Assembly (NCBI GenBank): GCA_963824905.1
Contig: CAWGRH010000001.1
Coordinates: 343,485 to 407,484 of the forward strand
DNA length: 64,000 nt
Reading direction: 5' to 3'
Source of the DNA: JAJPKK01 sp963824905
GTDB taxonomy: Bacteria; Pseudomonadota; Alphaproteobacteria; Rhizobiales; Xanthobacteraceae
The notes beneath the pieces were generated by a model, which saw only the letters and a program-made list of their open reading frames with translations, was not told the DNA's origin and searched no databases. Of this stretch, positions 25,159 through 33,181 are shown piece after piece. Position numbers and translations under genes: made by a program. Positions within the stretch are counted from its first letter, which is position 1; each line of letters opens with the position of its first letter.

Positions 25159-26239
25159 ATGAGCGAGCCGCTGTACTTCAAGAGTGCGAAGTCTCTGACG
25201 ATTGCCGAGATCGCCGCGCTCACCGGTGCCGAACCGGGGCCGCAGGTGCCGCCCGACCGGACGATCTGCGGCGTCGCGCCGCTCGACACGGCGACCCCCG
25301 GCGACCTCGCCTTTCTCGACAATCCCCGCTACGCCGACCAGATCGCCTCGACGCGGGCCGGGCGCCTGCCTGGTGGCGCCCCGCTTCGTCGCCGTGGCGC
25401 CCGCCCATGTGCCCGTGCTGCGTGTGCGCGATCCCTATCGTGCCTTCGTCGCCGTCGCGCGCGCCCTCTATCCGCAGGCCTTGCGGCCATCGTCACTGTT
25501 CCCAGCGGAAGGTGCTTCACCGGGGGCGACCGTCCATGCGTCGGCGCGGCTCGAGAGCGGGGTCGTGCTCGATCCCGGCGTCGTCGTCGGCCCCGGGGCC
25601 GAGATCGGCTCGGACACCGTCGTCTGCGCGAACGCCGTTATCGGACCCGGCGTGCGGATCGGGCGCTCCTGCTCGATCGGGCCCGGCGCTTCGCTGATGA
25701 ACGCGCTGCTCGGCGACCGGGTGATCGTGCATCCCGGCGTCCGCATCGGCCAGGACGGCTTCGGTTTCGTGATGGGCGCGGCGGGGCACGTCAAGGTACC
25801 GCAGATCGGCCGCGTCATCATCCAGGACGATGTCGAGATCGGTGCCGGCACCACCATCGATCGTGGTGGAACCCGCGATACCGTGATCGGGGAGGGCACC
25901 AAGATCGACAACTTGGTGCAGATCGGCCACAATGTCAGCATCGGCCGCCACTGTGTACTCGTCGCGCAGACCGGAATATCAGGCAGCGTGATGCTCGAGG
26001 ATTTCGTGGTGCTCGGTGCACGGGTCGGGGTGAACAATCACGTCACTATCGGGGAGGGTGCGCAGATCGCGGCGACCAGCATCGTCCACGGCGACGTTCC
26101 GCCCGGTGCGCGATGGGGCGGAACGCCGGCGAAGCCCGCCAAGCTGTGGTTCCGCGAAATGAAGACTTTGGAGCGGCTGGCCGGGGGGCGCCAGGCCACG
26201 AACGAGCCCACGACGACCGGGAGCACCGATGAAGGCTGA
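25159..26239 (+). CDS. lpxD: UDP-3-O-acylglucosamine N-acyltransferase (frameshift near 25363)
   Basis: LpxD adds the N-linked hydroxyacyl chain in lipid A synthesis. The N-terminal uridine-binding domain is in the first frame (MSEPLYFKSAKSLTIAEIAA to GDLAFLDNPRYADQIASTRA). At 25363 one extra C shifts the reading; the next frame continues with ACLVAPRFVAVAPAHVPVLR and the long left-handed beta-helix of hexapeptide repeats. It carries the catalytic-type histidine in NLVQIGHNVSIG and ends GGTPAKPAKLWFREM. Restored length is about 359 residues. The break sits in a GC run in an essential gene and is probably a sequence error. fabZ starts 9 bases after the stop. Confidence 0.92.
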
Positions 26240-26248
26240 GGCGCTGTC

Positions 26249-26710
26249 ATGAACGAGATCGCAACCACGATCGAATCGATAGAGATCGCGACCATCCTGA
26301 AATCGCTTCCCCATCGTTACCCGTTCCTCATGGTCGATCGCATCCGCGACATGCGCGGCGACGACTTCGCCATCGGCATCAAGAACGTGACCTTCAACGA
26401 GCCGCAGTTTCTCGGGCACTTTCCGGAAAACCCGGTGTTTCCCGGGGTGCTGATGATCGAGGGCATGGCGCAGACCGCCGGAGTGATCTGCATGCTCTCG
26501 ACCGGGCGCAAGGAGAAGGAGCAGCTCGTCTACTTCCTCACCATCGACAAGGCGAAGTTTCGCAAACCGGTGATCCCCGGCGACACGATCGAATATCACA
26601 TGACGAAGATCGCCAAGCGCAAGACCATGTGGTGGTTCCGCGGCGAGGCGAAGGTCGCGGGCGTGGTCGTCGCCGAGGCCGAAGTCGGCGCCATGATCGC
26701 CACGGCGTAA
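26249..26710 (+). CDS. fabZ: (3R)-hydroxyacyl-ACP dehydratase FabZ
   Basis: The 153-residue hot-dog-fold dehydratase acts in fatty acid elongation and shares hydroxyacyl-ACP substrates with LpxA and LpxD. The active-site tract GHFPENPVFPGVLMIEGMAQ contains the catalytic histidine and, on the long helix, the glutamate. LPHRYPFLMVDRI and KFRKPVIPGDTIEYH are also canonical. Its place between lpxD and lpxA, with spacings of 9 and 3 bases, indicates one operon and balances acyl chains between phospholipid and lipid A. Confidence 0.96.
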   Translation: MNEIATTIESIEIATILKSLPHRYPFLMVDRIRDMRGDDFAIGIKNVTFNEPQFLGHFPENPVFPGVLMIEGMAQTAGVICMLSTGRKEKEQLVYFLTIDKAKFRKPVIPGDTIEYHMTKIAKRKTMWWFRGEAKVAGVVVAEAEVGAMIATA

Positions 26711-26713
26711 ACG

Positions 26714-27529
26714 ATGACGTCGCTCGACTCCACCGCCCGCATCGCGGCGGGCGCGAAGATCGCTGCCGGTGCGGTGATTGGACCTTATTGTGTCATCGGC
26801 CCCGACGTCGTTGTCGGCGAGGGCTGCCGGCTCGTCGCCCATGTCAACGTCGCCGGGCACACCACGATCGGGCCGCGCACCGTGATCTATCCGTTCGCAT
26901 CGCTCGGCACGCCGCCGCAATCTGTCAAATACCGTGGCGGCCCGACGCGACTCACCATCGGATCGGACTGCGACATCCGCGAGAACGTCACCATCAACAC
27001 CGGAACGGAGGACGACCGCGGCATCACCGAGGTCGGCGATCATTGTTTTCTCATGGTGGGATCGCACGTCGCTCATGACTGCAAGGTCGGCAACCACGTG
27101 GTCATGGCGAACAACGTCGTGCTCGGCGGACATGTGAGCGTCGGCGACAACACCTTTCTCGGCGGCCAGGCGGCGGTGCGCCAGTTCGTGCGTATCGGCG
27201 AGGGCGCGATGATCGTGGGTTTGAGCGGCATCCGTGCTGACGTCATCCCCTGGGGCATGGCGCAGGGGCCGCTCGCCAGTCTCGTCGGCCTCAACGTGGT
27301 CGGCCTGCGCCGGCGCGGCTTCTCCAGGGCCGACATTCACCGCCTGCGCGCGCTCTACAAGGACCTGTTCCTGGGCGAAGGCGTGTTTCGCGACCGGCTC
27401 GCGCGGGCGGAAGCGGCCCATGCCGGCATGCCGCTGACCGAGAGCGTGTTCGCCTTTATCCGTAGCGGCAAGCGGCCGCTCAGCACCGCCGTTCGTCGGG
27501 GAGGCGACGGCGCGACCGAGGACCAATGA
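26714..27529 (+). CDS. lpxA: UDP-N-acetylglucosamine O-acyltransferase
   Basis: The 271-residue trimeric acyltransferase starts lipid A synthesis by acylating UDP-GlcNAc at O-3. The N-terminal two-thirds are hexapeptide repeats forming a beta-helix (KIAAGAVIGPYCVIGPDVVV and similar). The catalytic histidine is in FLMVGSHVAHDCKVG. The helical C-domain has the family's GLRRRGFSRADIHRLRALYK. It starts 3 bases after fabZ, and its last codon overlaps the lpxI start (ATGA at 27526), indicating translational coupling. Confidence 0.96.
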   Translation: MTSLDSTARIAAGAKIAAGAVIGPYCVIGPDVVVGEGCRLVAHVNVAGHTTIGPRTVIYPFASLGTPPQSVKYRGGPTRLTIGSDCDIRENVTINTGTEDDRGITEVGDHCFLMVGSHVAHDCKVGNHVVMANNVVLGGHVSVGDNTFLGGQAAVRQFVRIGEGAMIVGLSGIRADVIPWGMAQGPLASLVGLNVVGLRRRGFSRADIHRLRALYKDLFLGEGVFRDRLARAEAAHAGMPLTESVFAFIRSGKRPLSTAVRRGGDGATEDQ

Positions 27530-28392
27530 GCATCGCGGCGACCGACGAGGGGCCGCTCGGCATCATCTGCGGAGGCGGCGCCGTCCCACCGGCGGTCGCG
27601 CAGGCCGTCATCCGGCGCGGCCGGCGCGTCGTGCTGTTTCCGCTGCGCGGCATCGTCGATCCGGATGCCGTCGCCGCTTTTCCGCATTGCTGGATCGCGG
27701 TCGGCCAGTTCGGGCGATTCTGCCGCCTGGCGCGCGCCGAAGGCTGCCGCGACCTTGTTCTCGTCGGCGGCATCGTGCGCCCGTCGCTTCGCGAGGTGCG
27801 GCTCGACTGGGCAACGCTCGTCGCGATGCCGCGGATTATCCGCGCCTTCCGCGGCGGCGACGATCATCTCTTGACCGGAATTGGCCGCATCTTCGAGGCC
27901 GAGGGCTTTCACCTGCTCGGCGCCCATGAGGTGGCTCCCGACATCACTGCGCCGTCGGGGCCGTTGGGGCGCCTCGTGCCCGACGCCGTCGCCCTCGAGG
28001 ACATCGAGCGCGGATTCGCGCTGCTCTCCGCAATGAGCCCGTTCGACGTCGGCCAGGCCGCGGTGATCGCGAAGGGCAGGGTGCTCGCAATCGAAGCTGC
28101 GGAGGGCACCGACGGCATGCTCCGCCGCATGGTCGCGCTGCGCGAGGAAGGACGCATCGGGCTGCCGCGCGGTGTCGGCGTTCTCGTCAAGGCGCCGAAG
28201 CTCGCCCAGGATCGCCGCTTCGACCTGCCCTCGATCGGTCCGGACACCGTGCTCCACGCATCCCGCGCCGGACTCGCCGGCATCGCCGTCGTCGCCGGCG
28301 CCACCATCATCGCCGAACCGCTGCGCCTCGTCGAAGCCGCCGACTTCAACGGCCTGTTCGTGGTGGGACGACCCGACCGCGAGACGGCCTGA
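27526..28392 (+). CDS. lpxI: UDP-2,3-diacylglucosamine pyrophosphatase LpxI
   Basis: LpxI hydrolyses UDP-2,3-diacylglucosamine to lipid X and UMP, the step done by LpxH in E. coli; most Alphaproteobacteria use LpxI. The 288-residue protein opens LGIICGGGAVPPAVAQAVIR and has VGQFGRFCRLARAEGC, GIGRIFEAEGFHLLGAHEV and the C-terminal lobe FDLPSIGPDTVLHASRAGLA characteristic of the family. Position between lpxA (4-base overlap) and lpxB (1-base overlap) agrees with the assignment. Confidence 0.94.
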   Translation: MSIAATDEGPLGIICGGGAVPPAVAQAVIRRGRRVVLFPLRGIVDPDAVAAFPHCWIAVGQFGRFCRLARAEGCRDLVLVGGIVRPSLREVRLDWATLVAMPRIIRAFRGGDDHLLTGIGRIFEAEGFHLLGAHEVAPDITAPSGPLGRLVPDAVALEDIERGFALLSAMSPFDVGQAAVIAKGRVLAIEAAEGTDGMLRRMVALREEGRIGLPRGVGVLVKAPKLAQDRRFDLPSIGPDTVLHASRAGLAGIAVVAGATIIAEPLRLVEAADFNGLFVVGRPDRETA

Positions 28393-29582
28393 TGGGCGAG
28401 CCGAATGCGCTCAATCTCTTCATCATCGCGGGAGAGGAATCCGGCGATCGCCTCGGCGCGCCGCTGATGGCCGCGATTGCGGCGCAGGCCGGACGGCCGG
28501 TGGTGTTTACCGGCGTCGGCGGGCGCGCCATGGCCGAGCAGGGGATCGAAAGCCTCGTCCCCATCGCGGACCTCGCGGTCAACGGCTTTGCGGCGATCCC
28601 GGCGCGGCTCCCGGCCATTCTGCGGCATCTGCGAACGGCGAGCTGCGCGGTCATCGCCGCACGACCCGATGCGCTTGTCATCATCGACAGTCCCGATTTC
28701 ACCCACCGGGTGGCGCGGCGCGTGCGCGCAGCGGCACCCTCGATCCCGATCATCGACTACGTCTCGCCGACGGTTTGGGCGTGGCGCCCCGGACGGGCGA
28801 AAACGATGCGACGCTATGTCGACCACGTGCTGGCGCTGATGCCGTTCGAGCCCGCGGTGCACCAGCGGCTCGGCGGACCGCCATGCACCTATGTCGGCCA
28901 CCCCCTGATCGAGCAGCTTGCGGCGCTGCGGCCCGATCGCGAAGAAGCGGCGCGGCGGGAGGCCCTTCCGCCGCTCGTGCTCGTGCTGCCGGGGAGCCGT
29001 CGCGGCGAGGTGCGGCGGCACATCGGCGTGTTCGGCGCGGCGATGGCGGCGGTGGCGCGAGAGGTCGGCGCGATCGAGCTCGTGCTGCCGACGGTCCCGC
29101 ATCTTCTCGACGAGGTGAGGCAGGCAACCCGCGGCTGGGCGACGGCGCCGCGCATCGTCGTCGACGCGGCGGAGAAATGGGCCGCGTTCCGCCGGGCACG
29201 GGCGGCACTCGCCGCATCGGGAACGGTGACGCTCGAGCTCGGTCTCGCCGGCGTTCCGACCGTGCTCGCTTATCGCGTCTCCCTCTTCGAGGAGGCGATC
29301 GCCCGTGTGCTCATCACCACAGACATGGTCGGTCTAGCCAACCTCATCCTCGGCGAGAAGGCGATGCCGGAGCTGCTGCAGCGGGACGTGACGCCGGAAA
29401 AGCTCGCGGCCCATCTCGTCGCGCTCCTCGGCGACACGCCGGAGCGCCGGCGCCAGTGCGCGGCGCTGGCCCGGCTCGACGCGGCGATGGAGGTCGGCGC
29501 CGCGACGCCGAGCGCGCGCGCCGCGGCGATCGTGCTCGCCATGGCCGGCGGGCCGGTTTCATCGCCGGATCGAGCATGCTAA
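28392..29582 (+). CDS. lpxB: Lipid-A-disaccharide synthase
   Basis: This 396-residue GT19 glycosyltransferase joins lipid X and UDP-diacylglucosamine to the beta-1,6 disaccharide at the inner membrane face. The N-terminus LNLFIIAGEESGDRLGAPLM and the tracts IDYVSPTVWAWRPGRAKTM and CTYVGHPLIEQ are diagnostic. The C-terminal donor site includes ALAASGTVTLELGLAGVPTV. The ATG overlaps the lpxI stop (TGATG). It ends the lpxD-fabZ-lpxA-lpxI-lpxB block; the next gene starts 31 bases later. Confidence 0.96.
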   Translation: MGEPNALNLFIIAGEESGDRLGAPLMAAIAAQAGRPVVFTGVGGRAMAEQGIESLVPIADLAVNGFAAIPARLPAILRHLRTASCAVIAARPDALVIIDSPDFTHRVARRVRAAAPSIPIIDYVSPTVWAWRPGRAKTMRRYVDHVLALMPFEPAVHQRLGGPPCTYVGHPLIEQLAALRPDREEAARREALPPLVLVLPGSRRGEVRRHIGVFGAAMAAVAREVGAIELVLPTVPHLLDEVRQATRGWATAPRIVVDAAEKWAAFRRARAALAASGTVTLELGLAGVPTVLAYRVSLFEEAIARVLITTDMVGLANLILGEKAMPELLQRDVTPEKLAAHLVALLGDTPERRRQCAALARLDAAMEVGAATPSARAAAIVLAMAGGPVSSPDRAC

Positions 29583-29613
29583 CAGGGACAACGAAAGGGA
29601 TCGCCCCAGCGAC

Positions 29614-30642
29614 ATGAATAATAAGCCCGAGACAAGGCCCCCGAACGCGATTCGCGCGGCGATCACCGGGGTGCATGGTTCGCTGCCGGACTATGTCCTG
29701 ACCAATGCGGAGCTCGCCGCGATGGTGGACACCACGGATTCCTGGATCATCGAGCGCACCGGCATCAAGGAGCGCCGCATCCTCAAAGGCGAGGGGCTCG
29801 GCACTTCGCACATGGCGTGCGGAGCGGTGAAGGGGCTCCTCGAGAAGACGCGCACTGCGCCCGCCGAGATCGATCTCCTGATTTGCGCCACGACGACGCC
29901 GGACATGGTGTTCCCGTCGACCGCGAATCTCGTCTGCGACATGGTCGGCATCCGCAACACCGGCAGCTTCGATGTGCAGGCTGCGTGCTCCGGCTTCATT
30001 TATGCCCTGACCATCGCCGCCCAGTTCGTCGAGACCGGACGCGCGCGCAAGGTCGTCGTGGTCGGCGCCGACAAGATGTCGGCGATCATCGACTACACCG
30101 ACCGCGCGACCTGCGTGTTGTTCGGCGACGGCGCCGGCGCAGTGATGGTCGAGCCGTCGCGCGACGCGCACGGTATTGTCGACATGCTGATCCGCTCGGA
30201 CGGCGCTGGCATGCCGTTCCTCCACCAGAAGGCGGGCGGCAGCCGGATGCCGCCGACGGAGGACACCGTCGCGAAGCGGCTCCATTACGTCCACCAGGAG
30301 GGGGCTGCCGTCTACAAATTCGCGGTCGCCAAGATGGCGGAGGTCGCGGGCGAGCTGATGAAACGGAACGCGCTTCATCCCGCCGACATCGCCTGGCTCG
30401 TCCCGCACCAGGCCAACCGGCGGATCATCGAAGCGACCGCCGAACGCATGGGCGTGCCGCTCGAGCGCGTCATGATCACCATCGAGAAATACGGCAATAC
30501 CACCGCGGCGACGATTCCTCTGTGCCTGTGGGAATACGAGAGCCGTCTCGCGCCCGGCGACAACCTCATCATGGCGGCGTTCGGCGGCGGCTTCACCTGG
30601 GCCGGCGCCTACGTGACCTGGGGCGGGGGTGAAAGCGCGTAG
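29614..30642 (+). CDS. 3-oxoacyl-ACP synthase III (FabH-type)
   Basis: The 342-residue thiolase-fold enzyme condenses an acyl-CoA with malonyl-ACP. The Cys-His-Asn triad is complete: Cys125 in VQAACSGFIYA, His265 in LVPHQANRRII and Asn295 in EKYGNTTAATIP. The middle, with ERTGIKERRILKGEGLGTSH, KMSAIIDYTDRATCVLFGDG and LHQKAGGSRMPP, resembles the FabH type I associate with Bacteroidetes more than the usual rhizobial one; this is a memory-based impression. In related genomes gltA usually follows lpxB, so this gene and the next two look inserted. It could make a special acyl chain for lipid A or be a housekeeping FabH copy. Confidence 0.88.
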   Translation: MNNKPETRPPNAIRAAITGVHGSLPDYVLTNAELAAMVDTTDSWIIERTGIKERRILKGEGLGTSHMACGAVKGLLEKTRTAPAEIDLLICATTTPDMVFPSTANLVCDMVGIRNTGSFDVQAACSGFIYALTIAAQFVETGRARKVVVVGADKMSAIIDYTDRATCVLFGDGAGAVMVEPSRDAHGIVDMLIRSDGAGMPFLHQKAGGSRMPPTEDTVAKRLHYVHQEGAAVYKFAVAKMAEVAGELMKRNALHPADIAWLVPHQANRRIIEATAERMGVPLERVMITIEKYGNTTAATIPLCLWEYESRLAPGDNLIMAAFGGGFTWAGAYVTWGGGESA

Positions 30643-30749
30643 CCCGGGTTGAGTGCACGCGAAATCCGGGTGGGGCATATCGACGAACGGCACACCGCGG
30701 TTTGGCGCGTGCTGCTCCCGGATTTCGTGTCCGCCCAATCTGGGCTACC
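30639..30749. repeat. Dispersed palindromic repeat, family B (GTAGCCCGGGTTGAG)
   Basis: GTAGCCCGGGTTGAG with CGAAATCCGGG at the left is answered by CCCGGATTTCG and TGGGCTAC at the right. The left end overlaps the last codon of the preceding gene. Related copies are at 38083-38173 and 46205-46278. Confidence 0.8.
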
Positions 30750-30869
30750 GGATCCCGCAACGAAGTAGCGCGGCATTAACCACTGGGCGGAATTGCCCTG
30801 CGGCGGTAAATTCATCGCATGCGTCCGCCATGATAAGCGGGGACCCGCGCGTAATTCGAAGATATCGCG

Positions 30870-31919
30870 ATGAAATCGACGATCATCCGCACCGGATTCG
30901 ACACCCTCTATTTCACGCGCCTGCATACTTTGCTCGGCCGGTTCTTCGGCGGAGTCGGCGCGATCCTGATGCTCCACCACGTGCGGCCGCAGCGTCAGAA
31001 CGCGTTCGCCCCCAACCAGGGCCTCGAAGTGTCGCCGGCGTTCCTGTCGCACACGGTCGAATGGCTTCACCGCGAGGGGATCGACATCGTCTCGCTCGAC
31101 GAGATGCATCGCCGGCTGACCGAACGCGATTTCGGCCGGCGCTTCGCGTGCCTTACCTTCGACGACGGCTATCGCGACAACAAGCAATGGGCCTATCCGA
31201 TCCTCAAGGCCAATCAGGCGCCGTTCGCGATCTACATTCCGACGAGCTTCCCGGATCGCCGCGCCAAGCTGTGGTGGCTCGCGCTCGAGACGGTGATCGC
31301 CGACAACGCCAGCATCGTCGCCACCGTCGACGGGCATGAGCAGCGCTACGACTGCGCCACTCCTGCGCAGAAGCGGGAGACGTTCGACGCCATCTATTGG
31401 TGGCTGCGTGGGATTCCCCACGAGGCCGATATTCATACTTTCGTCGAGGCGTTGTCGGCGCGATACGGGGTCGACATGGCGCCGGTCGGGGACGCTCTGT
31501 GCATGACGTGGAACGAGATCCGCGAGCTCGCGGCCGATCCGCTGGTGACGTTCGGCGCGCATACGGTCAACCACGTCATGCTCGGCAAGGCGAACGAGGC
31601 GACCGCGCGCACGGAGCTCGCGGCGAGCCGCGAGCTTATCGCTGCGGCACTCGGAAAGCCGGTGCAGCATTTCGCCTATCCCTATGGCGGGCCCGATCTC
31701 GTGGGAAAACGCGAATTCCGCCTCGCCGCGGAGGTCGGCTATCAGACCGCGGTGACGACTCGCCCCGGCGTGCTGTTTCCCGAGCATGCCGAGCATCTGA
31801 TGGCGCTGCCGCGGCTGTCCTTGAACGGCGAATACCAGGAGGCGCGATACCTCGAGGTGCTGATGTCGGGGACCGCGACCGCGCTGTTCAACCGGTTTCG
31901 CCGCGTCAACGCGGCCTGA
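30870..31919 (+). CDS. Polysaccharide deacetylase family protein
   Basis: The 349-residue protein has a NodB-homology fold. ILMLHHVRP lies near residue 32, the metal/catalytic motif LTFDDGYRDNKQW at about 95-107, the histidine pair in TFGAHTVNHVMLG, and HFAYPYGGPD further on. Family members remove N-acetyl groups from amino sugars in polysaccharides, using a divalent metal. There is no signal peptide, so it may act on a cytoplasmic or lipid-linked precursor. The next gene encodes a formyltransferase, which suggests a paired deacetylation and N-formylation of an amino sugar; that pairing is inference. Palindromic repeats separate it from both neighbours. Confidence 0.88.
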   Translation: MKSTIIRTGFDTLYFTRLHTLLGRFFGGVGAILMLHHVRPQRQNAFAPNQGLEVSPAFLSHTVEWLHREGIDIVSLDEMHRRLTERDFGRRFACLTFDDGYRDNKQWAYPILKANQAPFAIYIPTSFPDRRAKLWWLALETVIADNASIVATVDGHEQRYDCATPAQKRETFDAIYWWLRGIPHEADIHTFVEALSARYGVDMAPVGDALCMTWNEIRELAADPLVTFGAHTVNHVMLGKANEATARTELAASRELIAAALGKPVQHFAYPYGGPDLVGKREFRLAAEVGYQTAVTTRPGVLFPEHAEHLMALPRLSLNGEYQEARYLEVLMSGTATALFNRFRRVNAA

Positions 31920-32010
31920 GGCGCCCGCACGCACTCTTTTTGGCGGCTGACCTGATGCGGGCCGGGCACCGGCACATTTTGGTTATATCAGCGTAAACTT
32001 TTTTCGCTTA

Positions 32011-32057
32011 GAGCATGATCCCGAAAAGTTGCAGACTTTTCGGACAGGATCATGCTC
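32011..32057. repeat. Palindromic repeat, family C (GAGCATGATCC)
   Basis: GAGCATGATCC and GGATCATGCTC are 11-base inverted ends, with an inner pair CGAAAAGT / ACTTTTCG, giving a long hairpin over 47 bases. Elements of this kind are very common between genes in Bradyrhizobium and Rhodopseudomonas. It is the only copy seen here. Confidence 0.82.
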
Positions 32058-32236
32058 CAAATCAAGGAGTCCGGAGCGCGATGCGATTCAAGCTGAATAG
32101 GATGGCGCTCTAGCGGACGTTGTCGTCTCGCGCTCGACCGGGCGGCGCTGCGCCTCGTTCGTGTCCGGCGGCTGGCTGCGTCGGCCACGGTAGGATGGGA
32201 TCGTGTGCACAGGGCATCACGTCCCCGGAGATTAGA

Positions 32237-33004
32237 ATGCCTGCGGGCGACGTGGTCCTCCTGGTCGTCGACAATTCGCTGTGCCGGATCGCAGCGTGGC
32301 GGCTTGCGCAGCGCTTCCCCGACCTGACGATCATCGTCGAGCGGCATGTCCCGCGCTTCCAGATGATCCGCAGCCGCATCCGGCGTTTCGGTCTCGTGCA
32401 CACGGCGGGACAGATCGCCTTCATCCTCTACTCGCGGCTCGTCCGCCGCCGCGCCGCCGGGCGCATCGCCGAGATCGTCGCCGCGTCGGGGTCCGAGGCG
32501 CGTTGGCCCGACGGGATCGAGCGGATCGCGGTCGTCTCGGTCAACGCACCGGACACGGTCGCGCGGCTGCAGGCGCTTCGTCCCAAAGTGGTGCTCGTCG
32601 TCGGAACGCGCATCATCAGCCGCAAGGTGCTCTCCGCGGTCCAGGCGCCGTTCGTCAATTACCACGACGGGATCACGCCGAAATATCGCGGCATCCACGG
32701 CGGCTACTGGGCGAGCGCCCAGAACGACCTCGCCAATTTCGGCGCCACCGTGCATCTCGTGGACCCCGGCATCGACACCGGCGCGGTGCTCTACCAGGTG
32801 CGGCCGCGGCCGTTGGGCGAGGACAATTATGCGACCTTTTCCTACCTGCAGCTTGCCGCGGCCCTGCCGCTTCTCGAGCGCGCCGCCGAGGACGCGATCG
32901 GCGGGACCGTGACGCCGCAGGACGTCGACCTGCCATCGCACCTGTGGTCGCACCCGACGATCTGGCGCTACTTCACGACAGGCGTTTGCCGCGGGGCGTG
33001 GTGA
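32237..33004 (+). CDS. Formyltransferase family protein
   Basis: The 255-residue protein carries the N-10-formyltetrahydrofolate-dependent formyltransferase core in its second half. Asn and His lie in APFVNYHDGITPKYRGIHGG and the catalytic Asp in ATVHLVDPGIDTGAVLYQ, the same N-H-D set as in methionyl-tRNA formyltransferase. The N-terminal part (LLVVDNSLCRIAAWRLAQRF) is short and there is no tRNA-binding C-domain, so it is not Fmt. Sugar-nucleotide or other amino-group formylation is the likelier role, in line with the deacetylase upstream. The ATG at 32237 follows GGAG. Relatives often start further upstream, and that part of the frame is open but repeat-like. Confidence 0.82.
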   Translation: MPAGDVVLLVVDNSLCRIAAWRLAQRFPDLTIIVERHVPRFQMIRSRIRRFGLVHTAGQIAFILYSRLVRRRAAGRIAEIVAASGSEARWPDGIERIAVVSVNAPDTVARLQALRPKVVLVVGTRIISRKVLSAVQAPFVNYHDGITPKYRGIHGGYWASAQNDLANFGATVHLVDPGIDTGAVLYQVRPRPLGEDNYATFSYLQLAAALPLLERAAEDAIGGTVTPQDVDLPSHLWSHPTIWRYFTTGVCRGAW

Positions 33005-33040
33005 GCGCAGATCGTTTGATCAATGCGTACAATGAAACTG

Positions 33041-33157
33041 TCATTGCCCGGCTTGACCGGGCAATCCGGTAACCCCTGTGCCATCGATGTTGCTGAGACT
33101 TGGCCCACCGGCGAGTCCGGTGGTTACTGGATCGCCCGGTCAAGCCGGAGCGATGAC
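33041..33157. repeat. Dispersed palindromic repeat, family A
   Basis: TCATTGCCCGGCTTGACCGG and GGTAACC at the left are answered by GGTTACTGGATC and CCGGTCAAGCCGG with GATGAC at the right. It lies between the convergent formyltransferase and gltA genes. Confidence 0.82.
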
Positions 33158-33181
33158 AGCCAAAAGCGGATAAGGTAGCGT

